Source: Macrolepiota albuminosa
Taxonomy: Eukaryota > Basidiomycota > Agaricomycetes > Agaricales > Agaricaceae
Assembly: GCA_027475525.1 (NCBI GenBank)
Contig: JAMWFC010000114.1
Span: 124,001-188,000 of the forward strand
Reading direction: 5' to 3'
Length of the DNA stretch: 64,000 bases
Part shown: positions 23,951-36,200 of the stretch, piece by piece
Layout of the letters: each line of letters opens with the position of its first letter
Position numbering within the stretch: the stretch's first letter is position 1
Program-made: the position numbers and the translations under genes
Notes under the pieces: generated by a model
Databases searched by the model: none
What the model saw: only the letters and a program-made list of their open reading frames with translations
What the model was told of the DNA's origin: nothing

Positions 23951-26128
23951 ATGTCGCCTGCGGTGGTCGTCGACGCAGCCTCGAGTGAATTCACGTTTGC
24001 CGCTGCGCCAGCCGTGCGCTCGCCGTGTGTCAACTGCGGCACCCTCCAGACTCCCTTGTGGAGACGAGATGCAGACGGCAATCCCATCTGCAACGCCTGT
24101 GGTCTGTTCTTTCTCTCTCCCAAGTCCCCGCTCATCTCCCCCAGGTCTCTACCAGAAATCACGCTCCAAGCCACGCCCCTCTTTCCTTGCCCAGAATTCT
24201 CCTCCCCCAATGCCCCCCGCCAAGCCCCCTACTCGCGCCTCAAAACTGTCTCATGGCACATGTCCAGGCGACGGCCGCTGCGATGGCACTGGCGGTACCT
24301 CTGCCTGTGCAGGCTGTCCCACTTACAACAACGCCCTCGCCACTGCAACCCGTCTCGACTCTGCCCCAACTGACCCCGATGGTGACGTCAGCATGGCCCC
24401 CCTCCCCATAGACATTCCCCTCAACGACCAAGAGTCTGCTGCTGCCGCCGCCCTCGTCGCCGCCGGCGTCCTTCCAGGCCATCCCCTAGAGCCTGCCCCT
24501 CCCCCGGATTCGGAACAGGGGCAGGAAGGCGAGATTGTGCTCGGGCCCGCGGGGCTCGGCATTGGCATGATAGGCAATCCAAATGCACCCCAGATCCTCT
24601 CAAATCAGGCCACCACTAATTCCCAGTCGGGCAGGAAGGCCCGTGCCACCGTCGGCGCACTCAGCTGCGCCAACTGCGGCACCAGCACCACCCCGTTATG
24701 GCGGAGAGACGATGTTGGCAACAACATCTGTAATGCATGCGGTCCGTACATGTTTCTCCCTTTTTTGTCAATACCCCTCTGACGTACGTCTGTCTAGGCC
24801 TGTACTTTAAGCTACACGGCACTCATCGGCCCAATAGCATGAAGAAAACCGTGATCAAGCGCCGCAAACGCGTTCCTGCTGCCTCCACCACTTCTTCTGC
24901 CCATGCACAGCCACACCGCATGTCTGACCAGGCTGCGGCCGAGGCCCTCGTGGCCGTAGGACGCGTTGGCAACGAGCGTCGCGATCCAGATGAGAGTGGT
25001 GAGGAGGTAGAGATGACACTTGACGAGGGTGACGATGAATGTGATGCCGACGACGACGACGATGCAGAAGGGCCTCGCAAAAAGAGACCGCGCAAGGCCG
25101 TCAGTTCCAACGTTGCCAGAAAAACACGGAGCAGGGGAAGCGTCGAGCACGAGGGGAGTGCCAGTGCTGGTCCACGTCCGGGACTGCGGAAACGCGGATC
25201 TTCGAACACTGTCAATACTAACGGCTGGGCACCCGGCCAACAACAACAACAAGAAGGCCGCTCAGTGTCACCCCAACAACACCAAAATCCCCATTTGAAT
25301 ATGGGCATGGGTCTTCGAGGGCCGAGACAGGCCTTGCCCCCGCCCGGACACAATCCGCATATCCACCCCGCACTCCAAGGCGACTACCGCGGTCCGCCCT
25401 TCCCCGCTCCATTCGAGCTGCCCCCGCTCAACATGCTCCCGGGTGCCCCAGGTGCACCTTACCCGCGCGCTTCTGGCTCGGGCGCGCCAAGCCGCACACA
25501 TTCGCCCTTGCCTGGTGCCCTGCCCCCGCCGCACCCATACTACGCCGAATTTCTTGGGTTCCCCGGTCTGCCGCCGCCCCCGCCGATGCCGCCATACGCG
25601 GGCGGTGTGCCGTCGCTTGCGGAGCTGGAGCGGCATTATGCTGAGCTTGGAGAGCAGAAGCGGAGGATGGAGGAGATGGTGGAGCGTACTGAGCGGCTGA
25701 TGGGGGGCGTGCGGAAGGGGATTGAGGAGATGCAGGTGCAGATGGGGCTGAGGGGTCCTGGGAGCAGGAGGGGGAGTCCGAATGCTGGGAGTAGGCCTGG
25801 GACGGCGGGAGGCCCTGGGACGGGTAGTAGAGTGCCGAGTCCGCTTGGGAGCCCGAGGCATGTGCAGCAGGGCGAGAAGGAGAAGGGTAAAGATGGAGAA
25901 CAGCAGCAGCAGCATGGACAGGAAAAGGAAAAGGAAAGGGAGAAGGAAAAAGAAAAGGAAAAGGAAAAAGAAGAACAGCAAGATCGAGGAGCGGAATATA
26001 ATCGGCAGGAAAATGCTCCGCCTCCCGCTGCGGCGTTGCCGCTTGAACGTGCCAGTGCTACAAGCGAGAAGAGAGCAAGCGTGTGGCCCGTCGCTGTCGC
26101 TGCTCCCGCAGCTGCGTCTGACACTTGA
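23951..26128 (+). CDS. two-finger GATA transcription factor of the SRE/Urbs1/Cir1 iron-regulator type
   Basis: Fungal regulators of this type repress siderophore and iron-uptake genes under iron sufficiency. Three exons (23951-24101, 24145-24741, 24798-26128) encode about 692 residues. Finger 1 is C26-X2-C-X17-C-X2-C50 ([18 protein letters not shown]) and finger 2 is C225-X2-C-X17-C-X2-C249 ([18 protein letters not shown]). Each finger is interrupted by an intron at the same place, after CNAC|G, a sign of finger duplication. Between the fingers lies the diagnostic cysteine-rich block [19 protein letters not shown] at about residues 88-112, thought to sense iron. The C-terminal half is Pro/Gly-rich with an acidic patch, a nuclear-localisation-like KKRPRK, a helical segment ([17 protein letters not shown]) that may be a coiled coil, and a KEKE-rich tail. 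Confidence 0.92.
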
Positions 26129-26157
26129 GTTTCATCGTCGATTGCTATACGTGCGTG

Positions 26158-26314
26158 CATGCATGCATATTGTGTCTCACTGCAGGTGGCTCTCTGCAAC
26201 ATGCCATGCCAAGCGCCCGCGTTTTCGATCGGTACATGCATGCATATTGTGTCTCACTGCAGGTGGCTCTCTGCAACATGCCATGCCAAGCGCCCGCGTT
26301 TTCGATCGGTACAT
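26158..26314. repeat. exact 77-bp tandem duplication (copy 3 of 4 such loci)
   Basis: Two identical copies with period 77 plus 3 bp shared (CAT), starting 30 bp after the stop codon of the GATA factor, in its presumed 3' untranslated region. It has no effect on coding. Confidence 0.95.
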
Positions 26315-28207
26315 TGATACCCCTGTCCTCCTTTGTTCCCTGCCCCCTGCTTCGTGTGTATTTCTCATCTCGTCGAGTTTTGTTCGCTCTCGTCCTCCCC
26401 TTCCCCCGTCTTGGTACTAGCTCTAATCTAATTGCCGCCCTTCTCTCATCTCTCTCCTGCTCTTGTATATATGCTCCCTCTCCCTCGTCCTCATTTCCCC
26501 CCCCTTTTTTTTCTAAAAAAGTTTGTGTGTATGATTTTACGTTTTTGGTACCTTAGGCGTTTTTTTCTTCCTCTTTTTTTTCTGCCTTGCGTTTGTTTTT
26601 TAATGATGTGAACTCTTGTATTATTTCCGTCCTACCCTACCCTACTCACTTGCGTCCATATCGCCGAACTTTAGACTCTTTTTTACACACCCTTTATATT
26701 TGGGCCTTGGTTGTCGTTTCTGTTTTTCCGTTTTCCGTTTTCTGCGTTTTTTTTTGTCCTCCGTATGCCTTTCTTTTCCTTTTCCCTTTCCTCTTCTTTC
26801 CTCTACCATCCAAAAAATGCCCCCTCCCCCGCTGTCCTGCCCTCTCTCTCTTGTCTATCATACATACGATACGATACATACACTAACTATATATACACGA
26901 AGCACGAACGAAGTACGAAGTACGAAGCAGGGGTTTCATATTATACAACCAACCATACGACATTACATATCACTGGCGGGGTGGTCCGTTCGTTCGTTCG
27001 TTGTTTTCGTTTTTCTTTTGTCTTAATTTTGTTTTTTTTGTGTGTGATGTGCTTTGGTATATATATATATTGTCTTTTTTTACCCGTTTTGTGTTCGTTT
27101 TTGTGAGGGATTTCTCTCTCTCTTTTTTTTTTTTTTTTTTTTTTTTTGAATCGTGGTTAGGTGGGATCGGACGTGCGTACAATATTATAGCCTTGGTTTC
27201 CTTTTTTTCTTGTTAATTTATCAAGATAGAAACAGGGAGGACGTGCGTACAATACAATTATACATACCCTTGGTTTCCTTTTTTTGTGTTTCTTTTGTGG
27301 GGGGGGGGGTTGGACGCTATTTTTAGGGCCGTTTATCGTTTGATTTGGTGTATAGGCGTGTGAAGTTAGCCCAGTTCGTCTCCGCCGCGCCTAATTGATG
27401 ATTATTGATATTATTGATATTGACCTTTTATGTAATCCGCCCATGACAACGAGAGTAAGGGCTGCCCCCCAGGAGGGGCACGGTCACGTCCGATAAAACT
27501 ATTTGGAAACCACTCCCTTTCTGAGAAACTCAGGGTTCCTTGGGAACCACCACCAATTACTGTATTGTATATTTGGGCGGCGGGAGACAAATAAACGCAA
27601 TGCCTAGTGTGGAATTCGTTCCAAGTATGGTTTCTCAAGGTTTGCTTCTCGAGATAGATATCCTGAATTGCTACAAGTAAATCTGCATTGAACTCTCTTT
27701 TATGTGGGTCAATCAATCCTTTTACTCTTTTTTCTTCCCTAGGCTAGCTGCTCAAGGTTCTTAGTTATTACCTATATACCCCCGATCAAGTAATTAATTT
27801 ATTGTGATATGGCTATATTTCAGAGCTCGATGTTAGCGAGAGGATCGGAGCCTTTTGTGGCCAGACCATTCCGGACTGTGGAGCATTCAGCCTCAGTTTT
27901 CGTATCTTTGCAACTCCAGTACCACTCGCATACTCAGAAGATATCTCATATATTAATGACTCCTTAAGTTGTAGTGGTTGGAAGATGTGACGATGGATGG
28001 ATTAACGAGTAAAAGTACCTACAGCGTGACTATTTTTGGTTTTGGTTGTACTTTGACACTATTATATTTCAATGATGTTGCTCTTAAATATCTCAAGAAC
28101 CTGGATTTCCAAATAGATTTCACCGCAGATAGCATTATCCCTGCGTGTCTTCTCTTCTTCACTCGCTCTACAATTCGGATGTGGGCGTGTAAATGGACAC
28201 ACTCCAA
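26315..28207. other. T-rich 3' flank and intergenic sequence
   Basis: About 1.9 kb without a supported gene. 26,450-27,310 is strongly T/pyrimidine-rich on the + strand, with a T-run near 27,125-27,147, a TA run near 27,060, a G-run near 27,300, and short direct repeats of ACGAAG-type words near 26,900-26,930. A 101-codon minus-strand frame at 27,411-27,716 has no family resemblance. Confidence 0.55.
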
Positions 28208-29686
28208 TCAACACCAAAGGCCCATCTCAGTCTTCCACTTCGCCCACGTCTCATCACCACTTATCAACGGACTCTTCCAATTTCGCGCACGACATACGTC
28301 GGCCCGGAAGTTAAATCCGCGTTCCACCGCATCTGAGAGGAGATCCTTGACTTCCCGAGTGTTCTTCTCGTTATCTTCGTCCAACAAGAGTGTGGCCTTT
28401 TTCAGCCTCGAAACACTTGGAGCAGGTGGTGTCGTACATTTCCATTCCCTCTCCTTCCAGCACCATCTTGAGTTGATAGCATCAGCGTAAATCGCAGCAG
28501 AGAACGTGGGAGCGTCACTCCGTGGTCGGTCGTAGTGTATAATAGACAAGTTGAACTCTGTTAGCTTGGGGACGAGGAAGACCTCTCCTGGGTCCGCCAG
28601 GGCATGCAGGAGTTTGTTGTGGTTCCCGGCACAGTCTAGTGAGAGAACTTCGAGTGCAGGAAATAGATGTAATATGAACAATACGCTTGAGGCGTCTATG
28701 TCCTGTCGTAGGAGTTGTAGCTGCTTTAGTCCTCGCGTGTTCATCCAACAGAGTGTCAGTTGCTTCTTGATGTCTGAGAGTGCGTTGTGCACACTGGAGC
28801 TTCGTATAGCGAGTTTTATGAGCTTGGGGCAAACGACGCCGGTAAACACCATGCTTAGGTATGGTGTGAGAGTAGACACTTCTAGTTCCTGTAAGTGTTT
28901 CATGTTCACTTCACCAAGCGTCGTGATATCATTCTCCTCATACTCCTGGTGATCCTCGTAGAAAAGGCACAAACCGACATAGCATTTCTGGAGGTACGGC
29001 GTCATGCGTAGAATTTCGTGCCACGCTGTGAGTGAGATTTCGTCACGCAGACACAGGTGCGTCATTTGTCCCCAGGGTACATTCAAGAACCTCAACTTTG
29101 CACAATGGAAGTCCGGATACGAAAGGCTCAGCATACTCAGGCTTGGAACTTTATCAGGTAATATCGTGTACGTATCCACAAGAAATCCCATGTCATTGTC
29201 ATCCTCGTTTTCGCTTGAGGCAATCCTTAATTCCACGGCCTGCAAACGCTCTAGGGGCTCGATCCCGTCGAACGATACCCCGCGCAGTTGGTCTCTGAAG
29301 GCAACGTCGATCTCCAGCTCCCGTAGGTTTGAACGGAAGGGGAAGGTCATGGCCCATCGTTGATCCGGGACGCGATCAAGCGCAAGGCGGAAGCAGAGCG
29401 GGTGATGTCTGGAGTGGGAGAGCCAGAATTCCAGAACCTCTTTGAACCTCCGTACGCCGCGACGCGGTGCCTTGAAGCTTTCAGGGGTTGCTTCGAGATT
29501 AAGATAGCACCAGAGCCCAGGCGTGGAAAGCGCTACCCGGCGCCAGAAGCGGCAAACGTGGCAAAATACAAGAGGCGGACGGTCTTTATACAGTCTTCTG
29601 GGGTCGTCAGAAGCATGATATGTATACAGGAAGATTTCTTTGAGTTGTTCAGGGGGTAACCTGCGGGTTGAAGAGAACAGCGGCAT
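28208..29686 (-). CDS. F-box domain protein, intronless
   Basis: Probable SCF ubiquitin-ligase adaptor of the large Agaricomycete F-box class. The first ATG is at 29686 (MPLFSSTRRLPPEQLKEIF); the open frame extends slightly further upstream without an ATG. The F-box is LPPEQLKEIFLYTYHAS.., LVFCHVCRFWRRVALSTPGLW. It is followed by leucine-rich strands (LRELEIDVAF, LSMLSLSYPDFHCAKLRFL, HLQELEVSTLTPYLSMVF, ALEVLSLDCAGNHNKLLHAL). The end is TWAKWKTEMGLWC, stop TGA at 28208-28210. A single uninterrupted reading frame of about 490 codons is unusual beside its intron-rich neighbours. Confidence 0.82.
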   Translation of the reverse strand: MPLFSSTRRLPPEQLKEIFLYTYHASDDPRRLYKDRPPLVFCHVCRFWRRVALSTPGLWCYLNLEATPESFKAPRRGVRRFKEVLEFWLSHSRHHPLCFRLALDRVPDQRWAMTFPFRSNLRELEIDVAFRDQLRGVSFDGIEPLERLQAVELRIASSENEDDNDMGFLVDTYTILPDKVPSLSMLSLSYPDFHCAKLRFLNVPWGQMTHLCLRDEISLTAWHEILRMTPYLQKCYVGLCLFYEDHQEYEENDITTLGEVNMKHLQELEVSTLTPYLSMVFTGVVCPKLIKLAIRSSSVHNALSDIKKQLTLCWMNTRGLKQLQLLRQDIDASSVLFILHLFPALEVLSLDCAGNHNKLLHALADPGEVFLVPKLTEFNLSIIHYDRPRSDAPTFSAAIYADAINSRWCWKEREWKCTTPPAPSVSRLKKATLLLDEDNEKNTREVKDLLSDAVERGFNFRADVCRARNWKSPLISGDETWAKWKTEMGLWC

Positions 29687-30617
29687 CAAGCGACTGTTCT
29701 GTGTGAGAGTCAAGGGCTTAATTGATTGGAGAAAGGCCTATTCTTTATGTACTCTTCACCGACAAGGCGCTTGTTGAGATTTAAACTTCTTTTTGTTCTG
29801 AGCCGCAGTTGTATTCTTGATTTGTATGCCATGGGAAAACCGTGAAGGGTATCCCCACGTCCGAAGAACTTGGTAGTGCATTTGAGGATGAAAGTAGAAG
29901 CGCAGTATAGGAAAGTCAAAGACTGCCAGCCGAACAAACGTTGACACCAATTCTCATCGGTTATGAGAAGAAGGCCTGCCCCACATTCCCTTTGCATTGC
30001 CTTTCCTGGAGTCCGGAAAAAGGGAAATCGCAAGGTCAGTAACACGAGGAATATGTACATTGGAGTGTGGTTTGCAAGATTACCAGTGCAATGGTAGGGA
30101 TCTTGTTGTGGTCGAATTTCGAGTCCACTAACTCATATTCGACGAGTCTCCGGCCGGAGAATCCCGATTTTTGCTTTTTTTGCTTTTTGTATAATCAAAA
30201 ATGCTCCTTGCAACCGTCAGGAGTGGCAATTTTCCTTTTCAAACCTTAGGGCCTTCCCAGATCGCGGTTGGGCTTATGATTAGGACGGGTTAACGCCGGG
30301 TTAGTACCAAACAGCTAGGTTAACGTCGTCACTTTAGCCCAAGTGACCAAGCCTTGTGTAGTTTAGTCACCAAGACGTCAAAGATCAGTTATTAATTTCT
30401 AAATTGAATCATACCGTCATCATACACCCAGAGACTATAGCTATACGATTCGCACTATGGTGGCCACTCGCAAGCAGGACTATTCGGTATAGACTGCCAT
30501 TACTTACGGTTGTCACATGACTTTGCATATCAGCCATTCGACTCGTTTTTCAGCCTCAGTTGCTCTTCGTCTCTACCCAGTATGCACTGAGGCTGTAAGC
30601 AGTTTTTTCCCCTCTCT
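29687..30617. other. intergenic, nothing firm
   Basis: A 116-codon minus-strand frame (29,710-30,060) starts with an ATG and a hydrophobic stretch but has no recognisable family. The rest is AT-rich without features. Confidence 0.4.
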
Positions 30618-31195
30618 CTATTCATTGGACCTAATTGCCAAGCCAGCAAACTCTGCCTTCGTTGTTCCCGTTGTGACAGACGTCTGAGACTGGGCGCTAA
30701 TGTATGCCACGAGAACATCAGGGTTACCCTCCACAGTAAAGGCAGAGCCGCCTGTCGGGGTAATGGTAAGTTTCGACGTGCTCTTCTTCTGGTCTTTGTC
30801 GTTCCCTTTTGACTTGTAGTGGGCAATATGTGCCGCCTTGGCCTCATCAAGAGTTCCCAGCCATGCCTCTACCCTCGAGGATACGTCATGGCAGGGTTTG
30901 TCTAGTATAGACAGGGTGGCCTCGAGATTTGCATCCAGTGCAGGTCAAGTCATCCTGCCGGTGAGATGGTTTTGAAACAAGCGCGGTGGGGTGAGATCAG
31001 TCCCATCCGCTGCGTACAACGTCTCTTCATTCTCCAGGAATCGTCGGATATCATCTGGACCGTAAGGTGCCAACCGCTGTAGCTGCTGCTAAGTCGTGGA
31101 GATAATCGATCTAGTAAATCACCCGGCAGGACACAGTGGGTCCATCGGAAGAAAAAACTAGGTGACTCTTCGTGATCCAAAATGGAGCATAGCAC
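30618..31195 (-). pseudogene. degenerate coding remnant of unknown family
   Basis: Protein-like segments lie in different frames on the minus strand, separated by stops: FFFRWTHCVLPGDLLDRLSP, then APYGPDDIRRFLENEETLY, ADGTDLTPPRLFQNHLTGRM followed by a stop, then LEATLSILDKPCHDVSSRVE, AWLGTLDEAKAAHIAHYKSK and VEGNPDVLVAYISAQSQTSV to a stop at 30618. The order is consistent with one ancestral protein broken by small indels and stops. I cannot name the family. Alternatively some breaks may be introns. Confidence 0.4.
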
Positions 31196-31304
31196 ACGCC
31201 TATAACTGTTAGTATCTCAAGATTCAAGCTTAGAGAATCAGGTAAGGTGAATATCTATTCTACGGTAGAGTAAGTATCGTCCTCTCTTTGTGTAAGGTAT
31301 TTGT

Positions 31305-31341
31305 ACTCACCCTCAGTCAAGTGTATCGACTGAGGGTGAGT
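31305..31341 (+). other. 14-bp perfect inverted repeat with 9-nt loop
   Basis: Arms ACTCACCCTCAGTC (31305-31318) and GACTGAGGGTGAGT (31328-31341). It lies about 220 bp downstream of the membrane-protein gene on the minus strand. It could be a foldback relic or an RNA hairpin; nothing known is recognised. Confidence 0.7.
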
Positions 31342-31558
31342 GTAGTCATCCAACGTCTACATATGTAAAGTTCTATATCCAGGGGTAAAATGAATTCATT
31401 ATTCAAGTCAGGCCACTTATGGTGATACCGAAGGTGAACCTGATATTTCTGTCTCGATCCAAATTATGGTCCTGATTGCACCTGCATACCTCAGTTCTCA
31501 GTTCTCAAGCTTCAACAATGATGCTATGGGCTGACCTTCATTGAAAATATAACCATCA

Positions 31559-33112
31559 TCAAACAACTGTGGTTGACACTGTCACACTGCCACCATCCCC
31601 CTGCTCTTGTCGACCACGTTCAATCAACGTCTCACCACGACTTGCAATCAATTCCCTCATAAGTGCCCCATTTTGTGCTCCAGATCGATCCTGGTCTCGT
31701 GTTTCTTCTATTTCCTGTTGGAGAGCAAGAACCATATCTTCTAGTTCTTGAACACGAGGATCAGCCACAATAGTTTCGTGTGCACTACTAGCGTCATTTT
31801 GACGAGAAGCTCTCTGTTGTGTTACATGCCAAGTAGGTAGGGCAGGCTTTTGGTGGGCCATTGGTTGACGAGGACTTGACGAATCCCAGTCAGGTGGAAA
31901 GGCTTCCACTGTGTACAAGATCAGGGAAGTTAATAGTGGATGAAAGAAGGAAACAAACCTGTTCCAGGTCCTGAACGCCGCCGAAGCCGTGCCCACCACC
32001 TAGGGGATGTGTCAAACAGCGGCAGATCTTCATCGGGTATCTGACTTTCGACAACAGTTTGCCCATTTCTGAGACCAGATTTATGGTACACTCGCAATTG
32101 AGAAAGACCTTGTGTTTGAGGATGAGGAGGCGGGAAAGGATTGACTTGTTGTTCATTAGTACTGTGCTTCCCATACAGGCTTGTGACTATATATATACCT
32201 GTGTCACGTCTTTCTCTGGTAGACCAAAAGAGTAGTTTCTTCTTGCGCATGAAAAAGAGCATCAGGATGACGATAACTCCCAAAACCACGGGTCCAATTA
32301 CAATCCCCAAAAGTGTTGTATGCGATATGCCAATATGGTCGGGGAGTGGTGTAGTGCTGTTTGTTGCAGAAGGTTGAGAGTTGGAAGGTGAAGTGCTGGT
32401 CGGTGGCACGATAGCTGTATTTGTTGTTCGAGGTTGAGAGCTGGAAGATGTATTGCTCAGGCCTTCTTTCTCGGCAAATGAAGTAAACGACGGAGTATAG
32501 ATAAAATAGTCCAAGTTAAAGATAGAACTTTGGGATAAGTCCAAGTATATTATTTTGAGTGTATGGTTGGTTGAAGAGAGGCCATCTTTTTGATACCATT
32601 GAAAGTTTGTAGAATTCTTGAAGGAAGATGTAAAAGGTGCAAATGTTCCGTCTAAGTAAATTTGATAGTCCGTAGAGCCAGAACATATGCCAAATACAGA
32701 CACTGTGGTTCCTAAGACATATATTAGAGTAAGTGTATTCTTTCCAAAATAATTTTTGAGTGGAAGACAAACCATTGAATTGGAACGTGACTGATGCAGC
32801 GAAAGAGGAAGTTTGGCGAGTGGTGTTCCCATAAGCAACCCGACTGCCATCTTGATTGCTCAAGACAGAATTTGTATTTTGTACCCAATGACCCTCGAAG
32901 ACTACTGAGGGATCACTTTCGTCGACAATCAGGCGTTCTCCTTGTAAAGGAGTGTTCTCCCCCGCAACAACAGTAGCATAGTCAATGTTCACAAGATTCA
33001 CACCTAAGGCAGGTTGGTATTTGCTTCTTGATGGCAGATTAGGGTGGTTGTTTGTGTTAAGAGTAATAGGCCTAAGGGTGATACCTACCTCCATACCGCG
33101 ACCTCTGCTCAT
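31559..33112 (-). CDS. single-pass membrane protein with extracellular beta-rich domain
   Basis: The family is common in Agaricomycetes but of unknown function. The extracellular part contains VNLVNIDYATVVAGENTPLQ, VVFEGHWVQNTNSVLSN, ASVTFQFNG|TTVSVFG, YQIYLDGTFAPF and LKIIYLDLSQSSIFNLDYFI. A Ser/Thr/Pro stalk follows (TSTSPSNSQPSATNST), then one transmembrane helix (LLGIVIGPVVLGVIVILMLF), a stop-transfer MRKKK, and a cytoplasmic tail ending in a predicted coiled coil (VQELEDMVLALQQEIEETR). Introns lie near 32,710-32,775 and 31,910-31,960. The 5' end is uncertain: the first codons from ATG 33112 look unlike a signal peptide, an acceptor-like CCTTAG precedes VNLVN, and the KDZ transposase gene begins 98 bp away, so a true first exon may be missing. 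Confidence 0.62.
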
Positions 33113-33209
33113 ACCTCCAACCGCACCTCCACACCGTGAATCCCAGACCTCTGATCTATTAATGACTTAGAAAATTTTTGATGTAAGTCTTTGTCCACAC
33201 TTTCCAACA

Positions 33210-36200
33210 ATGCCCCCACCCAAGCTGCCAACACGCGGTCAACAGCCAGCGACCGGAGACCTAGGCAAGATCTTTACGTCTCCAATAAAGCGCCGGGATA
33301 AAGGAAAGACAACTACTTACGTTCGGCTCATGGGTCACCAGGAGGAAATTGCAAGACTCCGGGAGAAGATTGAAAGACTTAAAAAACGTGAAGTTGAATC
33401 TCCAGCCGTCACTAGCACTACCGAGCCCGAGACAAGCCACCTTTCATCCATCAACGAACTCGATTCGCTCACTGACGACACACCCAATATGCTTATGGAT
33501 GACTTACCCAGTACATCGGACGACTATCCGTTCACTCATGACACGCTACCTACAACTCAAGCGAACCAACATGTTCCTCGACGTACAGTGCCAAACCAGG
33601 CTGAGAAGGACCTGTACTCAAACTGGGACAACCTTTTGACTCGACTGGTGACACCTTGTCTTGAATACATCTCAAAGTCGATTGGCAAGATCCCAGAGAG
33701 GGTTCTCAGCTTAAGGGCGAGGTGTAGGACTGGTGGCGGTTGTACTATGAAGACCAATGAAGTGCTCTGCTTGTTTCAAGACTGTGAGTATCTCCTGCAG
33801 TCGAATCTCTGATAGCTGGCTCATTCATAAAATAGACTTTGAAAAGCTCACAGTCGTTTGGTGCAGCTGCGAGGACCTGCCCTATGTACTGATACTAAAT
33901 GGCTTATTCCCTACTGCTCCATTACATCCAAGAATTGCAATTTCAGTCCATCTTCTCGATTTCTATCGTGCGCTGTTTGAGAAATCGTGTGATGCAGTGA
34001 ATGCTATGGCAAGCGCATTAAATACCTTTTATGCGCGCAGGGGCTTCGTTGTCACCGACAAGAAGGTATGTCTATTTTCATTGACCAAAGGACATCGGAT
34101 CAAACAATCATGGAGCAGGGAGCACCGGTTCAAGATCCATTCCGTCGAGGATTAGGCTACGCGTCTCAATGGTATGACAATTTGCAAATACGAATAGAGC
34201 AAGGTGTCGATACTGCTATCCTCAATGCGGACATTCGTGCACAGAGTTTTGGGACTCTGACATCTCCTGCAATCGCCAGCAACAATATGACTATGCCACA
34301 GCCGCTCTTAGGTCCTCTATTGTCACCTCAGTCCCCTTCTATAAGATCATCGTCAACTCATTTGACTCCTGGTGAGTGCGTACGAATCCTACGACAGAGA
34401 TGTCCTGCATGTTTTGGAGGTGATCTTTTTGGCCGATCATTGGAACATGAGTAAGACATTCCAACTTTAAACTAATGCCAGCTTGATTCATTGTCTCTCT
34501 TAGCGGAGGAGATATAAATGTCTGTGTAGATGGTAACTTTAATCATCGGCACCTGCGGTCAGCAGGAGATTCACCCAAATTCTACGAGCCTGTTTATATC
34601 CTGCCAAAGGACTTCGTTGACAACGTTGGCCAGCGAATGGACAAGCTTCGAAAAGCACCAAAACCTCATCCTCGAAAATTAGTTGTCCCAGATGAAGCTA
34701 TTGATGAGTGTGAATCTTCACACACAGCTGGCAGTGGGTCTAACATCAAGACGAATATGGAGAGGTTTGATGATAGTGGTCTTATGGCTCTTGTCTGTCG
34801 CCACGATATTCCAATATTTTTGACAAATATTGATACGCCAGGCGAACAACAAAAGTATGCTGTGGCAATGATCGAGCATCTCTTCGCTCTCATTCCTCCA
34901 CAAGCAACTGTGTCTGTACTTTATGATGTTGGATGTGTCTTGGACCGCAGTCTCCATGCAGTGAGCAATTTTTATACTTCTTTTGCACTCGAAAACTTAG
35001 GGAATCTGAATTCTTAGTATGATTTTCTCTCTTCCGATATCACGAGGCGCCTCATGTTTGCGACCAGCGCCATGCATGCATTTGTTCACCAATGGGCCTG
35101 CCAGATTGTTAATAATCCTCGAATTCGCACAGGTCTAGGTTTAACTGATGGTGAAGGTGTAGAACGTCTCTGGTCACGTATGCGGAAGCTTATTGCAGTA
35201 ACAAGAGCATGTGGTGTAAGTGTCTCTTATATATTTCGTGCTTTCTAGCTGCTAAATCTTTTCAGAGATCCCGACGCTTGTATATTGTTGATCGGCAAGT
35301 CAACTCAATTGGGTCAGAATTACGTAATGACCTTGGTCTATGGATTCGTCGCCGACTCACTAAGGGTGTAAATGATCAAGGTCTGAAGGCACGTCAGGTT
35401 TTAGCATCCTGTGGGGTTGAAATAGCAGTCCTGCGTTCTGAATGGGAGTTACAACAGACTTCTGAGTTATCTATAAGGGCTCGTAAGTTACCCTCAGCCT
35501 CTATTTCTGCTGCTTTTCTCTAACCAGTACTAGAGGCACCAGTTCGCCTCAAGAAGGAACTTGATACCATTTTAGCCCTTCAAGGTGATCTAGAAACATG
35601 CGAAAAAACTCTACAAATAACTCGTTCAACACTTGCAAAAACACTACCATCCGCAGATTCCCTACGAATCTTGAACATTCTTCAAGAACAGCATGAGCAC
35701 ATCAAAGACAACATTGAAGAATTGTATTCAAGCCTTAGTATCCAGGACACATATCCTGAACTGCGTGGAGTCGATCTTGAGTTTGTCAAGCATCTCTTGA
35801 TTGCTCGTGATCTCAAAATCAATATTCGAAAGCGTGCAGTCGGTAGCTTTTTTGAGTGGGAGCGTCTTGATCGGGCTTCAGGAGGTCGTGATCAAGCACT
35901 GGGTGCGTGTTTATTTCTTTCTTCTGTCCACCTGCTTATAGCAACACAGGTACTAAACTCCATCAAGTCACTCGTTCTGCAATAAAGAGACGAGCTCCAG
36001 CACTGATGGCAGGATTACATAAATATAACGATATATGTGCAAAACTCGCATCTATGTATAAATCAGAATGGGCCATCCCTCTTCCAGCGGCTTTACCAAC
36101 GGAATTGAGACCACTACGCGATGCTTCCAACCTGATGGAGGATGTGTGGATAAGCAATCCCATGGAGGAGGTTCCTTGCTGGCTTAGTGATAGTAATGTA

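Noticed and set aside
26870..27310. Simple runs and TA/T/G tracts as possible telomeric or centromeric sequence
   Set aside because: Short, mixed runs without a regular telomere-like unit; ordinary pyrimidine-rich 3' flank.
27411..27716. 101-codon minus-strand open frame
   Set aside because: No recognisable motif; lies in a low-complexity flank; likely chance.
29710..30060. A 116-codon minus-strand open frame with ATG and hydrophobic start
   Set aside because: No family resemblance, no splice-linked extension, composition like the surrounding spacer; not enough to call a gene.
31305..31341. CRISPR-like or riboswitch element
   Set aside because: Single inverted repeat in a eukaryotic genome, no spaced repeat array and no ligand-binding fold recognised.
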